Source: an uncultured Paracoccaceae bacterium (GTDB taxonomy: Bacteria; Pseudomonadota; Alphaproteobacteria; Rhodobacterales; Rhodobacteraceae). Taken from it: a stretch of DNA of 64,000 nucleotides. The notes beneath the pieces were generated by a model that had not been told where the DNA came from, made no database searches, and was given only the letters and a program-made list of their open reading frames with translations. Position numbers and translations under genes: made by a program. How positions within the stretch are numbered: the stretch's first letter is position 1; each line of letters begins with the position of its first letter. Positions 49,563 to 57,755 of this stretch are shown piece after piece. Where the stretch lies: the NCBI GenBank assembly GCA_947495795.1, contig CANMAI010000003.1, positions 346,697-410,696 of the forward strand. Reading direction: 5' to 3'.

Positions 49563-50441
49563 TCAGCCCAGCACGGCGGGCCGCAATTCGGCCTCGGCCC
49601 AGTCGCGGAGCGTGGTGGGTGTCTGGTGGCGGGGGGTGTTGCGCAGCATCGTGTCCATGCCATCGTTCTTGGCGGTCAGCATCGCGACGTAATCCAGAGT
49701 CATGCCCGGACTGGTGCCGTTAGCGCGCAGCGTGTCGGCAAAAGCTTCCATCGAAATTTCGGTGAAGCTGACGGGCCGGCCCAACACGTCCGTCAGAGTA
49801 TCGGCAATTTCGGTAAAGGTCAGATCCTCTGGCCCCTGCAGCGCAATATCTTCGACACCATCCCAATCGGGCCGCGACAACAGGCGCGCGGCCGCCGCTG
49901 CCACGTCCGATTTGGCGACGTGCGGCAGGGCCAGATCGGCAGGCGTGGGCGCAAAGAATGCACCCTCTCGCAAGGGCTGCGTTTGTCGCATGAGGTTGTC
50001 CATCAACGACCCACAGGCCAGCGCGCGATAGGCCACACCGGTCTTGCCGATCATATCGTCCATCTCGATGCTTTCGGACGCGAGGCCAGCATAGCGGCCC
50101 CACCCGCGACCCAGCGCAGATACCCCGACCACGTGCGTGACGTCGGATGCGGGCAAGGCCTCCGCAAACGGGCGCGAAAAATCGACGTAGGCCGTCTTTG
50201 CGCTATCAGCGGCCGGATCGCCGGGCGGCAGCCAGAACACCCGATAAACCCCGGCAAGAGCCGCAGTGATGGTTCCTGCATCAGCGTGAGAACCCTTGAT
50301 GATATCGACACGGTCGCGCAGGGCCTCCGGCAGTTTTCCCGGATCGCGCAGGATCACCCGGATGGGCAGACCCCCGTGCGCCAACAACCGCGTCATAACA
50401 CGCGCCCCGATATCCCCTGTGGGTGTCGTTACTAAGATCAT
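49563..50441 (-). CDS. NmrA-like NAD(P)-binding protein
   Basis: 292 residues of atypical short-chain dehydrogenase fold. The dinucleotide motif is VTTPTGDIGARV near the N-terminus, and a YRALACGSLMDNLMRQ segment is typical of NmrA/QOR2-like proteins. It may sense or use NAD(P)H to reduce a small carbonyl or quinone. It is divergent from the AraC-type regulator, with 103 bases between starts, so is a likely target. Confidence 0.8.
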   Translation of the reverse strand: MILVTTPTGDIGARVMTRLLAHGGLPIRVILRDPGKLPEALRDRVDIIKGSHADAGTITAALAGVYRVFWLPPGDPAADSAKTAYVDFSRPFAEALPASDVTHVVGVSALGRGWGRYAGLASESIEMDDMIGKTGVAYRALACGSLMDNLMRQTQPLREGAFFAPTPADLALPHVAKSDVAAAAARLLSRPDWDGVEDIALQGPEDLTFTEIADTLTDVLGRPVSFTEISMEAFADTLRANGTSPGMTLDYVAMLTAKNDGMDTMLRNTPRHQTPTTLRDWAEAELRPAVLG

Positions 50442-50544
50442 CGCCGATATCTCCGTCTTGTTCTTTCATGAGATATGGAGGATGGTTGGAACGAAAAATA
50501 AGCCAATGTTCGGCTTTCTGTCGCGATCGTTCGAAAGCTGCGGT

Positions 50545-51465
50545 ATGGACACTCTGTCTGACATCATTTCCCTTCTTCATCCGCACGATTGCGTCGCCGC
50601 GGGGTTCGATGCCGCGGGCAATTGGGCCATCCGGTTCGACGGCCACGAAGGTTTGAAATGCAACGCCGTGCGCAAGGGCACCTGCTGGATCGCGGTGGAG
50701 GGCGAGGCACCGGTGAAGCTGGAGGAAGGTGACTGCGTGATCCTGCCCCGTGGTCTACCCTTCGTGTTGTCAGCCCACCCCACCCACGTGGCCATCGACG
50801 CGCAGGTGCTGTACCGACCCGTGCGCCACGGTGGCACAGCGGTCTATGGCGGTGGTGGCGAATTTTTCATGACGGGGGCACGTTTCTTGCTGTCAGGTCC
50901 GCCCGCAAAACCCCTGATGCGCAGCCTGCCACCGCTGATCACAGTGCGTCCTGGAGCCGATCGGGACACGGTCTATTGGACGCTTGACCGGCTGGCGCAG
51001 GAATTGCGCGAACAGCGGCCAGGCGGCGGGCTGTCGATCACGCATCTGTCCCACCTGCTGTTGCTCAATGTGATGCGCAGCTATCTGGACGGCCCGTCTT
51101 CGGGGCGCAATGGCTGGTTGTCGGCCCTGTCCGATACCCGGCTGGCCCCCGCAATCGAGGCAATGCACGACGACCCCGCACGCAGCTGGTCCGTACAGGA
51201 ACTGGCCGCCGTCACCGCGCAATCCCGCACGACATTCGCCGTCCGGTTCAAGCGCGTGACCGGACAAACGCCCATCGATTATCTGACAGAGTGGCGGATG
51301 CTTTTGGCGGCAGACCGGCTGCGCCGAACCAACCTGCCGGTCGTCCGCATCGCGGCGGATGTCGGGTACACGTCCGAAAGCGCGTTCGGCGTCGCGTTCA
51401 AACGGGTGCTGGGCCATGCGCCGCGCAGCTTCGCACGGAACGAACGATCTCGCACACGGCGTTAG
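50545..51465 (+). CDS. AraC family transcriptional regulator with cupin sensor
   Basis: 306 residues from ATG 50545 (MDTLSDIISLLHPHDC). An N-terminal cupin-like domain (about 15-190) of the AraC_binding_2/cupin_6 type is followed by two helix-turn-helix motifs (SVQELAAVTAQSRTTFAVRF and VVRIAADVGYTSESAFGVAF). The context suggests it controls the divergent operon of redox enzymes. The frame is open for 83 codons upstream without good starts. Confidence 0.87.
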   Translation: MDTLSDIISLLHPHDCVAAGFDAAGNWAIRFDGHEGLKCNAVRKGTCWIAVEGEAPVKLEEGDCVILPRGLPFVLSAHPTHVAIDAQVLYRPVRHGGTAVYGGGGEFFMTGARFLLSGPPAKPLMRSLPPLITVRPGADRDTVYWTLDRLAQELREQRPGGGLSITHLSHLLLLNVMRSYLDGPSSGRNGWLSALSDTRLAPAIEAMHDDPARSWSVQELAAVTAQSRTTFAVRFKRVTGQTPIDYLTEWRMLLAADRLRRTNLPVVRIAADVGYTSESAFGVAFKRVLGHAPRSFARNERSRTRR

Positions 51466-51651
51466 GGCGGCACGTGCACCTGCGCGGCGATCCTCTCTAT
51501 CGGTGACATCAGGTGCTCAAAATGTCCCCGAGTACGCGCCAGAAGGTTCGGATCGGAGGTGATTACGGTTGTCATGTCGAGGTCCGGCGTGACCGCAAGA
51601 ACCTGCCCGCCGTATCCCTGACCGCAGGCATCGACATAAGTGCCCCCTCAG
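51462..51651 (-). pseudogene. C-terminal fragment of a serine hydrolase (beta-lactamase family)
   Basis: On the minus strand the frame reads GTYVDACGQGYGGQVLAVTP and then DLDMTTVITSDPNLL before ending at TAA. This is the C-terminal GQGGQ-type strand of class C beta-lactamase-like hydrolases. An in-frame TGA and no upstream continuation show the rest is lost. It overlaps the AraC gene end by four bases. Confidence 0.65.
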
Positions 51652-51770
51652 GCGATGACAGATCGTATTGGAATGCCCCGACGTCTGCTCAATGAAGCAG
51701 CTGTCACTGTGCCCTTACTTCCTGAACGGAGAGGTATCCACGGCAGTTTTTCTAGAGTCTGTGCCTTTAA

Positions 51771-52004
51771 TTACTGGATATCCACAGACTGCAGACGGGT
51801 AGTTTCCAAGATCGTCTCCGCGCATTGAAGCAGGTCGCCTCGGTCCGCAGTTTCACCTAGTTGGCTGATCGCTTGCTTCGCAGCTGCCAAGTATTCGGGC
51901 CAAGCCACAATAGGGCGAGCAGCTCTGTGCGCAGGAATCTGATGGTTCTTTTTCTTGGCCTCTGGTCTTCTATGGGTCGGCAAGTTGGCAGCGAGCCGTA
52001 TCAC
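51771..52004 (-). CDS. Short hypothetical open frame
   Basis: A 77-codon frame with a helical C-terminus (PEYLAAAKQAISQLGETADR). I recognise no family and am unsure it is expressed. The stretch 51652-52478 around it otherwise holds only the recombinase remnant and AT-rich spacer. Confidence 0.25.
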   Translation of the reverse strand: MIRLAANLPTHRRPEAKKKNHQIPAHRAARPIVAWPEYLAAAKQAISQLGETADRGDLLQCAETILETTRLQSVDIQ

Positions 52005-52224
52005 TCTAGCCAGCGATTTCCGCTTTTACGGAAAAGCATTGTAAAGTCTTGTTCCCGCAGTTGGAACATAAGCGCTGACTTCAGACAGTCCCGCCTTGAA
52101 GTCATCTAGCTCAGCCTCATTCCGCGCCATCTGATCAACGTCAACTTTCTGGAAATTTCACGGGAGAGTCGAAGGCGATCATGAAGGTCCGCTAAGAGCC
52201 GATCCTGAAGGCGACCCGGCAGCA

Positions 52225-52310
52225 TCAAATCTCAATGGCTCTTGCGCTCGCCAACGCATCCTCGAGCTCAACGCCAAGATAACAGCGGGCTTGCTCTTAA
52301 TGTGCTTGGC
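52225..52310 (-). pseudogene. 3' end remnant of a tyrosine recombinase
   Basis: The minus strand encodes RCYLGVELEDALASARAIEI followed by TGA. This matches the end of the recombinase at 57756-58559 (RYLGVELEDALDIAEAIEI) and includes the catalytic tyrosine position. Upstream, HIKSK in a shifted frame resembles the GHTK region, then similarity fades. It marks the left side of the island. Confidence 0.75.
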
Positions 52311-52478
52311 TGACTAAAACGGTCGTTGTTGGAGTTCTAAGTCATCAGATTTTTACTTCAGCGACGCTGTTAAAGTCAGTTAAGTACCAACCACATTTAC
52401 AAAGGCCTTTGAATGATTGAAGCTTCAAAAGGACTTTGCGCTTGGTCCATTGTCTGAACAGGAGTTTGAGGTACGGAT

Positions 52479-53555
52479 TTGTCGGAAACAACGGATAATC
52501 TCGATGATATCTGGATGCAGCCGGTGCCTTCAAGTCTAGGTGCGGCTGTTCAGGCCGTACCGCATATCCAGGTGATTGATGACATTGCGCCTCTCGACGA
52601 CCAATTCGGTGTCGAAGCGCCCAGAACTGTCCCCGACGCGCTTCAAGAGCCGTTATTTGGTCGGACGGAGCTCACCGAGGCGGGCATCGCCGAGGGTGAT
52701 GCGTCAGGAAGCCCATCACTTGGCACCTTTGCTGTTCTTGACGCAGCACGTGTGCAAAATCTGCTGGAAGTTCTTTCGACGTCCGGTCTTGAGTATGCTT
52801 GTCTGTTCAAGGGTGATGCCGCCCAAGAGCTGCGGGACGTGGCGCCGTGGATCGTGAAGCTGGAAGAGGGTAATCGGTTTGTCCGGCATCTGTTCACCCA
52901 AAGCGATGCGCCCTGGGCGATGTGGGATCACGCCCCAGGCATATACATTCGGTCGCGTGATGGACTGGAGGATATTCGAGCACATCTGCGCAAGTTCGTT
53001 AAAGTGCGCGATGAGGCAGGTGCGTGGTTCTATCTGCGCCTTTACGATCCTCGTATCATGCGCGCTTTTCTGCGAGGTGCGCCGACATTCGGACACCGGA
53101 TTCTTGCCAGGCCATCGCCTTGGAGTAATTTGACCGTTATCACGTGTTTTGGCGCTCGTGCAGAGATCGCTCGTCCTGCAAAGGAATTTCAGGCGGACAC
53201 CGGGCCAATCCAGCTCGGTTCTGAAGAAAAGGCGGTGTTCCGGCATCTGACATTCGAGGCACGTGCCGACGCGCTGATGGGCAAGCTGGACAAAGGCAAC
53301 GCCGTCTCCACGTCACGCGATCCCGATGTGCGGACCGCACAGAAGACTGCCATCGTCAATGCGCTCCACCGGATGCATAGCTATGGTTTCCAACAGTCTT
53401 TGCAGCAGGAACGATGGGGCGTGTGGGAGCTGTTCTATGGTGCCGAATTTGAGCGCACCGATCAGACCCTGTCCCGCATATGCGATACGCATGCGATGCC
53501 AAGCGGCGAACGGTTTGCAGCATTCCAACAGCGTTTGGAGGAGCTTTACAGCTGA
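52479..53555 (+). CDS. DUF4123 family protein, predicted T6SS effector adaptor
   Basis: 358 residues starting at TTG 52479, with GAGG seven bases upstream. The DUF4123 domain covers about 83-205: FAVLDAARVQNLLEVL, LEYACLFKGDAAQELRDVAP, IYIRSRDGLEDIRAHLRKF and FYLRLYDPRIMRAFL. In known systems DUF4123 proteins (Tap/TEC chaperones) load a cargo effector onto VgrG for type VI secretion. The C-terminal part (about 230-358) would bind the cargo. The stop overlaps the effector start as TGATG. No VgrG, Hcp or PAAR gene is in the window. Confidence 0.85.
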   Translation: MSETTDNLDDIWMQPVPSSLGAAVQAVPHIQVIDDIAPLDDQFGVEAPRTVPDALQEPLFGRTELTEAGIAEGDASGSPSLGTFAVLDAARVQNLLEVLSTSGLEYACLFKGDAAQELRDVAPWIVKLEEGNRFVRHLFTQSDAPWAMWDHAPGIYIRSRDGLEDIRAHLRKFVKVRDEAGAWFYLRLYDPRIMRAFLRGAPTFGHRILARPSPWSNLTVITCFGARAEIARPAKEFQADTGPIQLGSEEKAVFRHLTFEARADALMGKLDKGNAVSTSRDPDVRTAQKTAIVNALHRMHSYGFQQSLQQERWGVWELFYGAEFERTDQTLSRICDTHAMPSGERFAAFQQRLEELYS

Positions 53556-55546
53556 TGCCTCAGGATCTCGCCACACCCCCAAGTGCTGCTGTACTTGCCG
53601 AAGCTGCAACCGGCCCGCTTAGCGAGCGCCCCCGTGAGTACTACACCGACATGCCTTGCGCCGAGGGGCAGGGATGCGGTGGAGATGGTGTCGTCCTGCC
53701 CTTTGACGAGGGCAACATCGCTCTCGATGTGTTGTTCGGCTTTAATGATGTCGAAGAGTTACCGCTGAGCGACCAGGTATTGCCGGTCATTTTTGACGGC
53801 GCGCTTCTGACCGAAGAAGGCTTATTCGACTGCTTTGCCCGGCGCTATCCGGAACGCGCAGGCTTCCTGCTACAACTGCTGTCTGATGAAGGTGATCTCG
53901 CGCTTGGCTATCGTTTTGAGTTTATCGATGCTCCCGCCTTTGTCAGCCAGTCCAACTCGAGAATATCGGAAATCGATGCGGAGATGGCGCAATTCCAACC
54001 CATCTATGATGCATACGTAGAGCGGAATACAGACTACCACCTTTATGGTGGCGATCGTCCGACCGAGGAAGACAATCGACCCGGTGCAGACGCGATGGAA
54101 CGACTCGGGCAACTGAGTGAGGAACGGCGGGCGCTGACATCTCGGCAGCGGGCGGCAGAAAGCGGCAACTGGACGATCAATGATCGCGAAAAGGTCGTCC
54201 GTGTGTACTCGATCATAAGCCGGAATGTGGATCGCATGTTTCTGGCCGAGCATATGCCATTTGGTGAAGATGGGATTAATCCGCTCCCCACCAACAAGGA
54301 AGGCGCAGATTGGCTCTATGCCGTCATGGGCGACTGGATGGCGAGAAACGGCTATCCGGGGGCGGGCTCTGAGGAAGAGTTTTTCCGTAACTGGCTGACC
54401 CGCAACGCGGCGGGCGTCGCGCTGGTCGGCTTGGGTGCGCTGGAGATGTTCGGGGGCGTGACTGTCGCTATCGGTAGCGGCGGGCTGGCAGCGGTCGGCG
54501 GCGTTGCCCTGACAGTCGTCGGTTTCGACACCCTGTCGCAGGGTGCCAAGATGCTCTGGACACCGGATCGCCACGCGAGTGAGCGAGGCTGGATCGGGGA
54601 TCTGGTGCATGACACAGCGATGCACTTCGGCGGTGAGGAGACTGCACAAGCGTTTGACCGGGGCTGGGCCGTGACGCAGATCGCTGCCGGTCTCGGCGCG
54701 CCGGTCGTGATCCGTTACGCGGCAACCCGCGCCACCCGTGTAGCTGCGTCCGGCCAAAATATCCGGCCCATCCCGCGCGGGCAGCTTGATGAAGCGCGGC
54801 TTGGGATCGCTGAGGTTAAAGGTCATCGGTTCGGACAAGGCGTCGTAGGAGATTATACCCCGCTCCCCTCAGGCAGAGGAGGTCTTTTCAACATCGGCGG
54901 TGTTGGGCGGTTTAGGGCCGCGCCGTTCGAAAGTGACATACGTGTGTTGCTTCGTATGCGGAACGCAAACATCGCTCGGATGTCGCGCAATCATCAGGCT
55001 GCGACTGGAGGATTTCCTAGTCAACGACCCATTCGGTCTGACGCAGACGCCCGCGCTTTGGTGGATGAAGCAACCCAGCATCTCGGCTTGCGCGATGCTT
55101 CCCGCTATGTCGATGAAATTATTGCTACTGCGGAGGACAGTAGTTATTTTACAGTTGGCCCGGGAGGCCAGAGAATTCTGGCGATCTCGACATCTCAGGT
55201 CAATTCAGGAGGACAGTTCGAAAAGCTTGTGACTGCTGCGCATGAACTTAATCACGCGCGCGCGTTCCACATTTTGTCCACCCGAACCGGGTTACCGCCG
55301 CAACGCTTCGTTCGGGAACACTTCGCTCATCCACCAAATTCTGCAGCTTATGTTCGGGAAGAGATCATTGCTGAAAGTCGAGCGAATATAGCGGTTAGAA
55401 ACGCACTTGAGCGTTCAGGTGCAAAGATTGATCCTTCCGAACTTGCAGCATCACAGCGGTACATAGACATTCATCGCGACGCTCTTTCGTATTACGAACG
55501 AACTGGCTCGTGGCCTCGCAACTTCTTGAGATACTACGGTCTCTGA
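53555..55546 (+). CDS. Predicted T6SS polymorphic effector with HExxH metallopeptidase-like C-terminus
   Basis: 663 residues from ATG 53555, preceded by GGAGGAGC. The N-terminal region (about 1-280) is soluble and likely the adaptor-binding and delivery part. A Gly/Ala-rich hydrophobic segment (about 285-335) may insert in or cross a membrane. The C-terminal 200 residues look like the toxin: AAHELNHARAFH gives an HExxH zinc site (His563, Glu564, His567), and EEIIAESRANIA (602-613) offers a glutamate as third ligand, as in gluzincins. Base composition drops sharply from about 54900 on, as in swapped toxin domains. A predicted immunity gene follows one base after the stop. Peptidase activity is inferred from the motif only. 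Confidence 0.75.
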   Translation: MPQDLATPPSAAVLAEAATGPLSERPREYYTDMPCAEGQGCGGDGVVLPFDEGNIALDVLFGFNDVEELPLSDQVLPVIFDGALLTEEGLFDCFARRYPERAGFLLQLLSDEGDLALGYRFEFIDAPAFVSQSNSRISEIDAEMAQFQPIYDAYVERNTDYHLYGGDRPTEEDNRPGADAMERLGQLSEERRALTSRQRAAESGNWTINDREKVVRVYSIISRNVDRMFLAEHMPFGEDGINPLPTNKEGADWLYAVMGDWMARNGYPGAGSEEEFFRNWLTRNAAGVALVGLGALEMFGGVTVAIGSGGLAAVGGVALTVVGFDTLSQGAKMLWTPDRHASERGWIGDLVHDTAMHFGGEETAQAFDRGWAVTQIAAGLGAPVVIRYAATRATRVAASGQNIRPIPRGQLDEARLGIAEVKGHRFGQGVVGDYTPLPSGRGGLFNIGGVGRFRAAPFESDIRVLLRMRNANIARMSRNHQAATGGFPSQRPIRSDADARALVDEATQHLGLRDASRYVDEIIATAEDSSYFTVGPGGQRILAISTSQVNSGGQFEKLVTAAHELNHARAFHILSTRTGLPPQRFVREHFAHPPNSAAYVREEIIAESRANIAVRNALERSGAKIDPSELAASQRYIDIHRDALSYYERTGSWPRNFLRYYGL

Positions 55547-55547
55547 T

Positions 55548-55892
55548 ATGACACGTCCGATCTACGTTGAAACCCTTCGAAGGATGGTAACACCACCACA
55601 ATATGCACTTCTAGAGCGGTTGCGCATGCTCTATGCTGCAGAACGATTAGACGTTGATAGTGCAGGTCTTTTGCGGACCCCGGAGCTGAAAGCGGCTTCT
55701 AACTTGGTTGCCCTCAACGAGTTCCTAGAAATTAACCGAACACCAATGCCACGACAGGGCCGTTGCAACTGGCTTGATGATGTTATCGATCCACCAGTTG
55801 GTGGAAGTCTGGAGGAGGCGCAAGTTTGGGTTGGCAAAGCTGTGAACGCCGTGAATGAACAACTTCGAATGATTGAGATGTTCGAAGATTAA
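55548..55892 (+). CDS. Candidate immunity protein of the adjacent effector
   Basis: 114 residues, mainly helical and mildly acidic toward the C-terminus (EQLRMIEMFED). No signal peptide, so it should act in the cytoplasm. It begins one base after the effector stop (TGA-T-ATG) and shares its lower G+C content. No family recognised; the immunity role is inferred from position, size and composition. Confidence 0.6.
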   Translation: MTRPIYVETLRRMVTPPQYALLERLRMLYAAERLDVDSAGLLRTPELKAASNLVALNEFLEINRTPMPRQGRCNWLDDVIDPPVGGSLEEAQVWVGKAVNAVNEQLRMIEMFED

Positions 55893-56310
55893 ACGCATAA
55901 GCGGTGTGTCAGCAAAAACGCTCGTTTTGGGCCGATCTTGGCGCTCTACCGGCGATCAATTGGTTGCCTTTGAAAAAAACCGGCGAAATTCTCGCATTTC
56001 TGGCAGGGTTTGCCGGTCGGCCAGTGATGGATCGTCGCCACTCATCGATTTCTGCTTCAGAGAAGCTGCAGCGCAGCACTGGACGGTATCGGCAAGGTCC
56101 GGTAGGACCGTTCACACTGGTCTAGGTCGACGGAACAAGACGACGCTGCTTCATATCCGATGTGGACCGTTTCCAAAGATCGTTGCCGCAAAGCTGTGAA
56201 TTCCGCCGTTGGTTTGGCAGCATATAGCAGGCCGCCGAGCAGCGGTTATCCGCTAAGTGGTTGGACCTGTACTTTCACACCCGGCAGCAGGGTTTGGCCT
56301 ATTCGCGACC
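55893..56310. other. Intergenic stretch after the immunity gene
   Basis: About 420 bases with only short open frames in several phases and no recognisable protein. It may be a decayed gene or island filler. I see no terminator with a clear T run. Confidence 0.35.
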
Positions 56311-56718
56311 CTACGCACTCTTGGCGAGATCCTCGAACAGCCGTCGGCAATCCGATGGCGCGGCGCGCTCTATCGCGCCCGCTGCAATCTTCGATGCATC
56401 CCAAATCCACGACTTTGCGGGATCATGAAGCATGGACCATTCCCCGAACATGCGGTCGGATATCGGTTCAGACAAAAGTGTCCTGATGTCGATATGCCGA
56501 TCATCGCGTTTTATCCTTGTGAGGGTCGCATGCACTTGCTCCGAAGGGCCTTCGAGCAGCTGAAGGTAGATGTCATGACGACAGACAAGCGCACCGGTTA
56601 CATTGTCTCGTGTGTTGCATTTGCGTGCATCCAGGAGGATGCCGCTGAGTGTTGCGGTGTCATAGCCGAAGGGCTGAGAGGCGTAGATGATCTGTATGAG
56701 GTCTGTGATGAGCGTCAC
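56311..56718 (-). CDS. BLUF-domain blue-light sensor
   Basis: 135 residues from GTG 56718. The FAD-binding BLUF fold is complete: Tyr in LIQIIYAS near 12, Asn in NVTGALVC, Gln in YLQLLEG and the FGEWSM Trp/Met region. Short BLUF proteins signal through a partner. No output domain is attached; the last 30 residues are helical. It shares strand and island with the 2OG oxygenase and recombinase. Confidence 0.87.
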   Translation of the reverse strand: MTLITDLIQIIYASQPFGYDTATLSGILLDARKCNTRDNVTGALVCRHDIYLQLLEGPSEQVHATLTRIKRDDRHIDIRTLLSEPISDRMFGEWSMLHDPAKSWIWDASKIAAGAIERAAPSDCRRLFEDLAKSA

Positions 56719-56902
56719 TCCCGGTGATGCAAACGGATGAAACAGGTGAAACGAGTATCGACGCGACCATTGATTATGCGATTATAGGCTATGAATGCCG
56801 CGAAGTCTTAACTAATCGGGCGCCATCGGTTGGCAGGCTTGCATGCAAGGCATCAATTGCATCTCGCATGGTGCGCGGAGATGAAGTCTCTGCGCGGCTC
56901 AT

Positions 56903-57454
56903 TTACCGGAACGCGGGACCATGTGCCCAAACCGTCAGGGAATGCCGTATCCCATATGTGACGGGTGTTACCTGATGCAGCGCAAAGCTCGGAAAAATGC
57001 TTACAGAGCCCTGAGCGCGGTTCGCGACTACGATGTGTGCGCTGGGCATGATCTCCAGATCACCGCATAGATAGGCGGCTGGCTTGCTAAGCTGCAGAAC
57101 AAGGGTCAGTTTGCGTTTTCTGGCCACATGCCCCTCGCCAATATCGGAATGCCATGCAAAATGGCCAGCTCTGGTCGCGTCATATCTCGCTATCTGAGGG
57201 CTTTCCGCGAATTCGTGCAGATCAAAATCAAACTGATGTCTGTTGGCGTCTCGTACGAGGGTGATCAGCCGCTCCATCACCCATCCCATTCCGTCAATTC
57301 TGTCCATCCAAACCAGCTCGGAATTGCGCAGGTTGTGATCCCTGTTTCGGCCGACAAGCAGCGCGTCTTCGACGTGCTCGGTCGCTGTTGCCGCAACAAT
57401 GCTCTCACATTCCCGGACCGAAAACGCATTCGTCGTCGAATGGACGATCGTCAT
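56903..57454 (-). CDS. 2OG-Fe(II) oxygenase, prolyl-hydroxylase-like
   Basis: 183 residues from ATG 57454, with AGGTGG eight bases upstream. The double-stranded beta-helix core has HSD iron ligands in HFAWHSDIGEG, a distal His in FPSFALHQVTPVT and the 2OG-binding Arg in GIRHSLTVWAHG. This end pattern resembles PiuC/PKHD-type hydroxylases. Substrate unknown. Oriented with the recombinase and BLUF genes. Confidence 0.85.
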   Translation of the reverse strand: MTIVHSTTNAFSVRECESIVAATATEHVEDALLVGRNRDHNLRNSELVWMDRIDGMGWVMERLITLVRDANRHQFDFDLHEFAESPQIARYDATRAGHFAWHSDIGEGHVARKRKLTLVLQLSKPAAYLCGDLEIMPSAHIVVANRAQGSVSIFPSFALHQVTPVTYGIRHSLTVWAHGPAFR

Positions 57455-57488
57455 TCTGAACACCACCTGGGGTTTTTTAGTAAGACGC

Positions 57489-57523
57489 CCAAATCGGTGA
57501 CGTTTCTGTCTCCACCGATTTGG
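57489..57523. promoter_or_regulatory. Perfect inverted repeat upstream of the 2OG oxygenase
   Basis: CCAAATCGGTG and CACCGATTTGG form an 11-base perfect inverted repeat with a 13-base centre, 35-70 bases before the oxygenase start. Poly-T lies on the wrong side for a minus-strand terminator, so an operator or RNA leader structure is more likely. Confidence 0.5.
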
Positions 57524-57755
57524 CCAGTAGCCACCAAGTCTATCGACAAAACTGGTATTACGATAGGACGCGATTTTTCTAAAGGTATGCAGGTGGAAAC
57601 ACTGCCGCTATTCAATCGCACCGAGGATAGGAGCCGTTCATCGGTGCGATGCAGAAACTGGTGCAAACGTGCAGAACAGGAACAAAACCTATTTCCTGTC
57701 GAAGATACTCCTCGCTTCAGTTGCAAAGCGCCGGAGGTGGACCATCAACGATGCA

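Noticed and set aside
48927..50435. 502-codon plus-strand frame spanning the MBL and NmrA-like genes
   Set aside because: It crosses two well-supported genes and their spacer on the other strand and is rich in Arg and Gln as expected for a shadow frame.
53870..54838. 322-codon minus-strand frame opposite the effector
   Set aside because: No start signal, no protein features, and the plus-strand gene is well supported by spacing and motif.
52479..55892. Complete type VI secretion locus
   Set aside because: No TssA-M, Hcp, VgrG or ClpV gene could be found in the window; only cargo genes are present.
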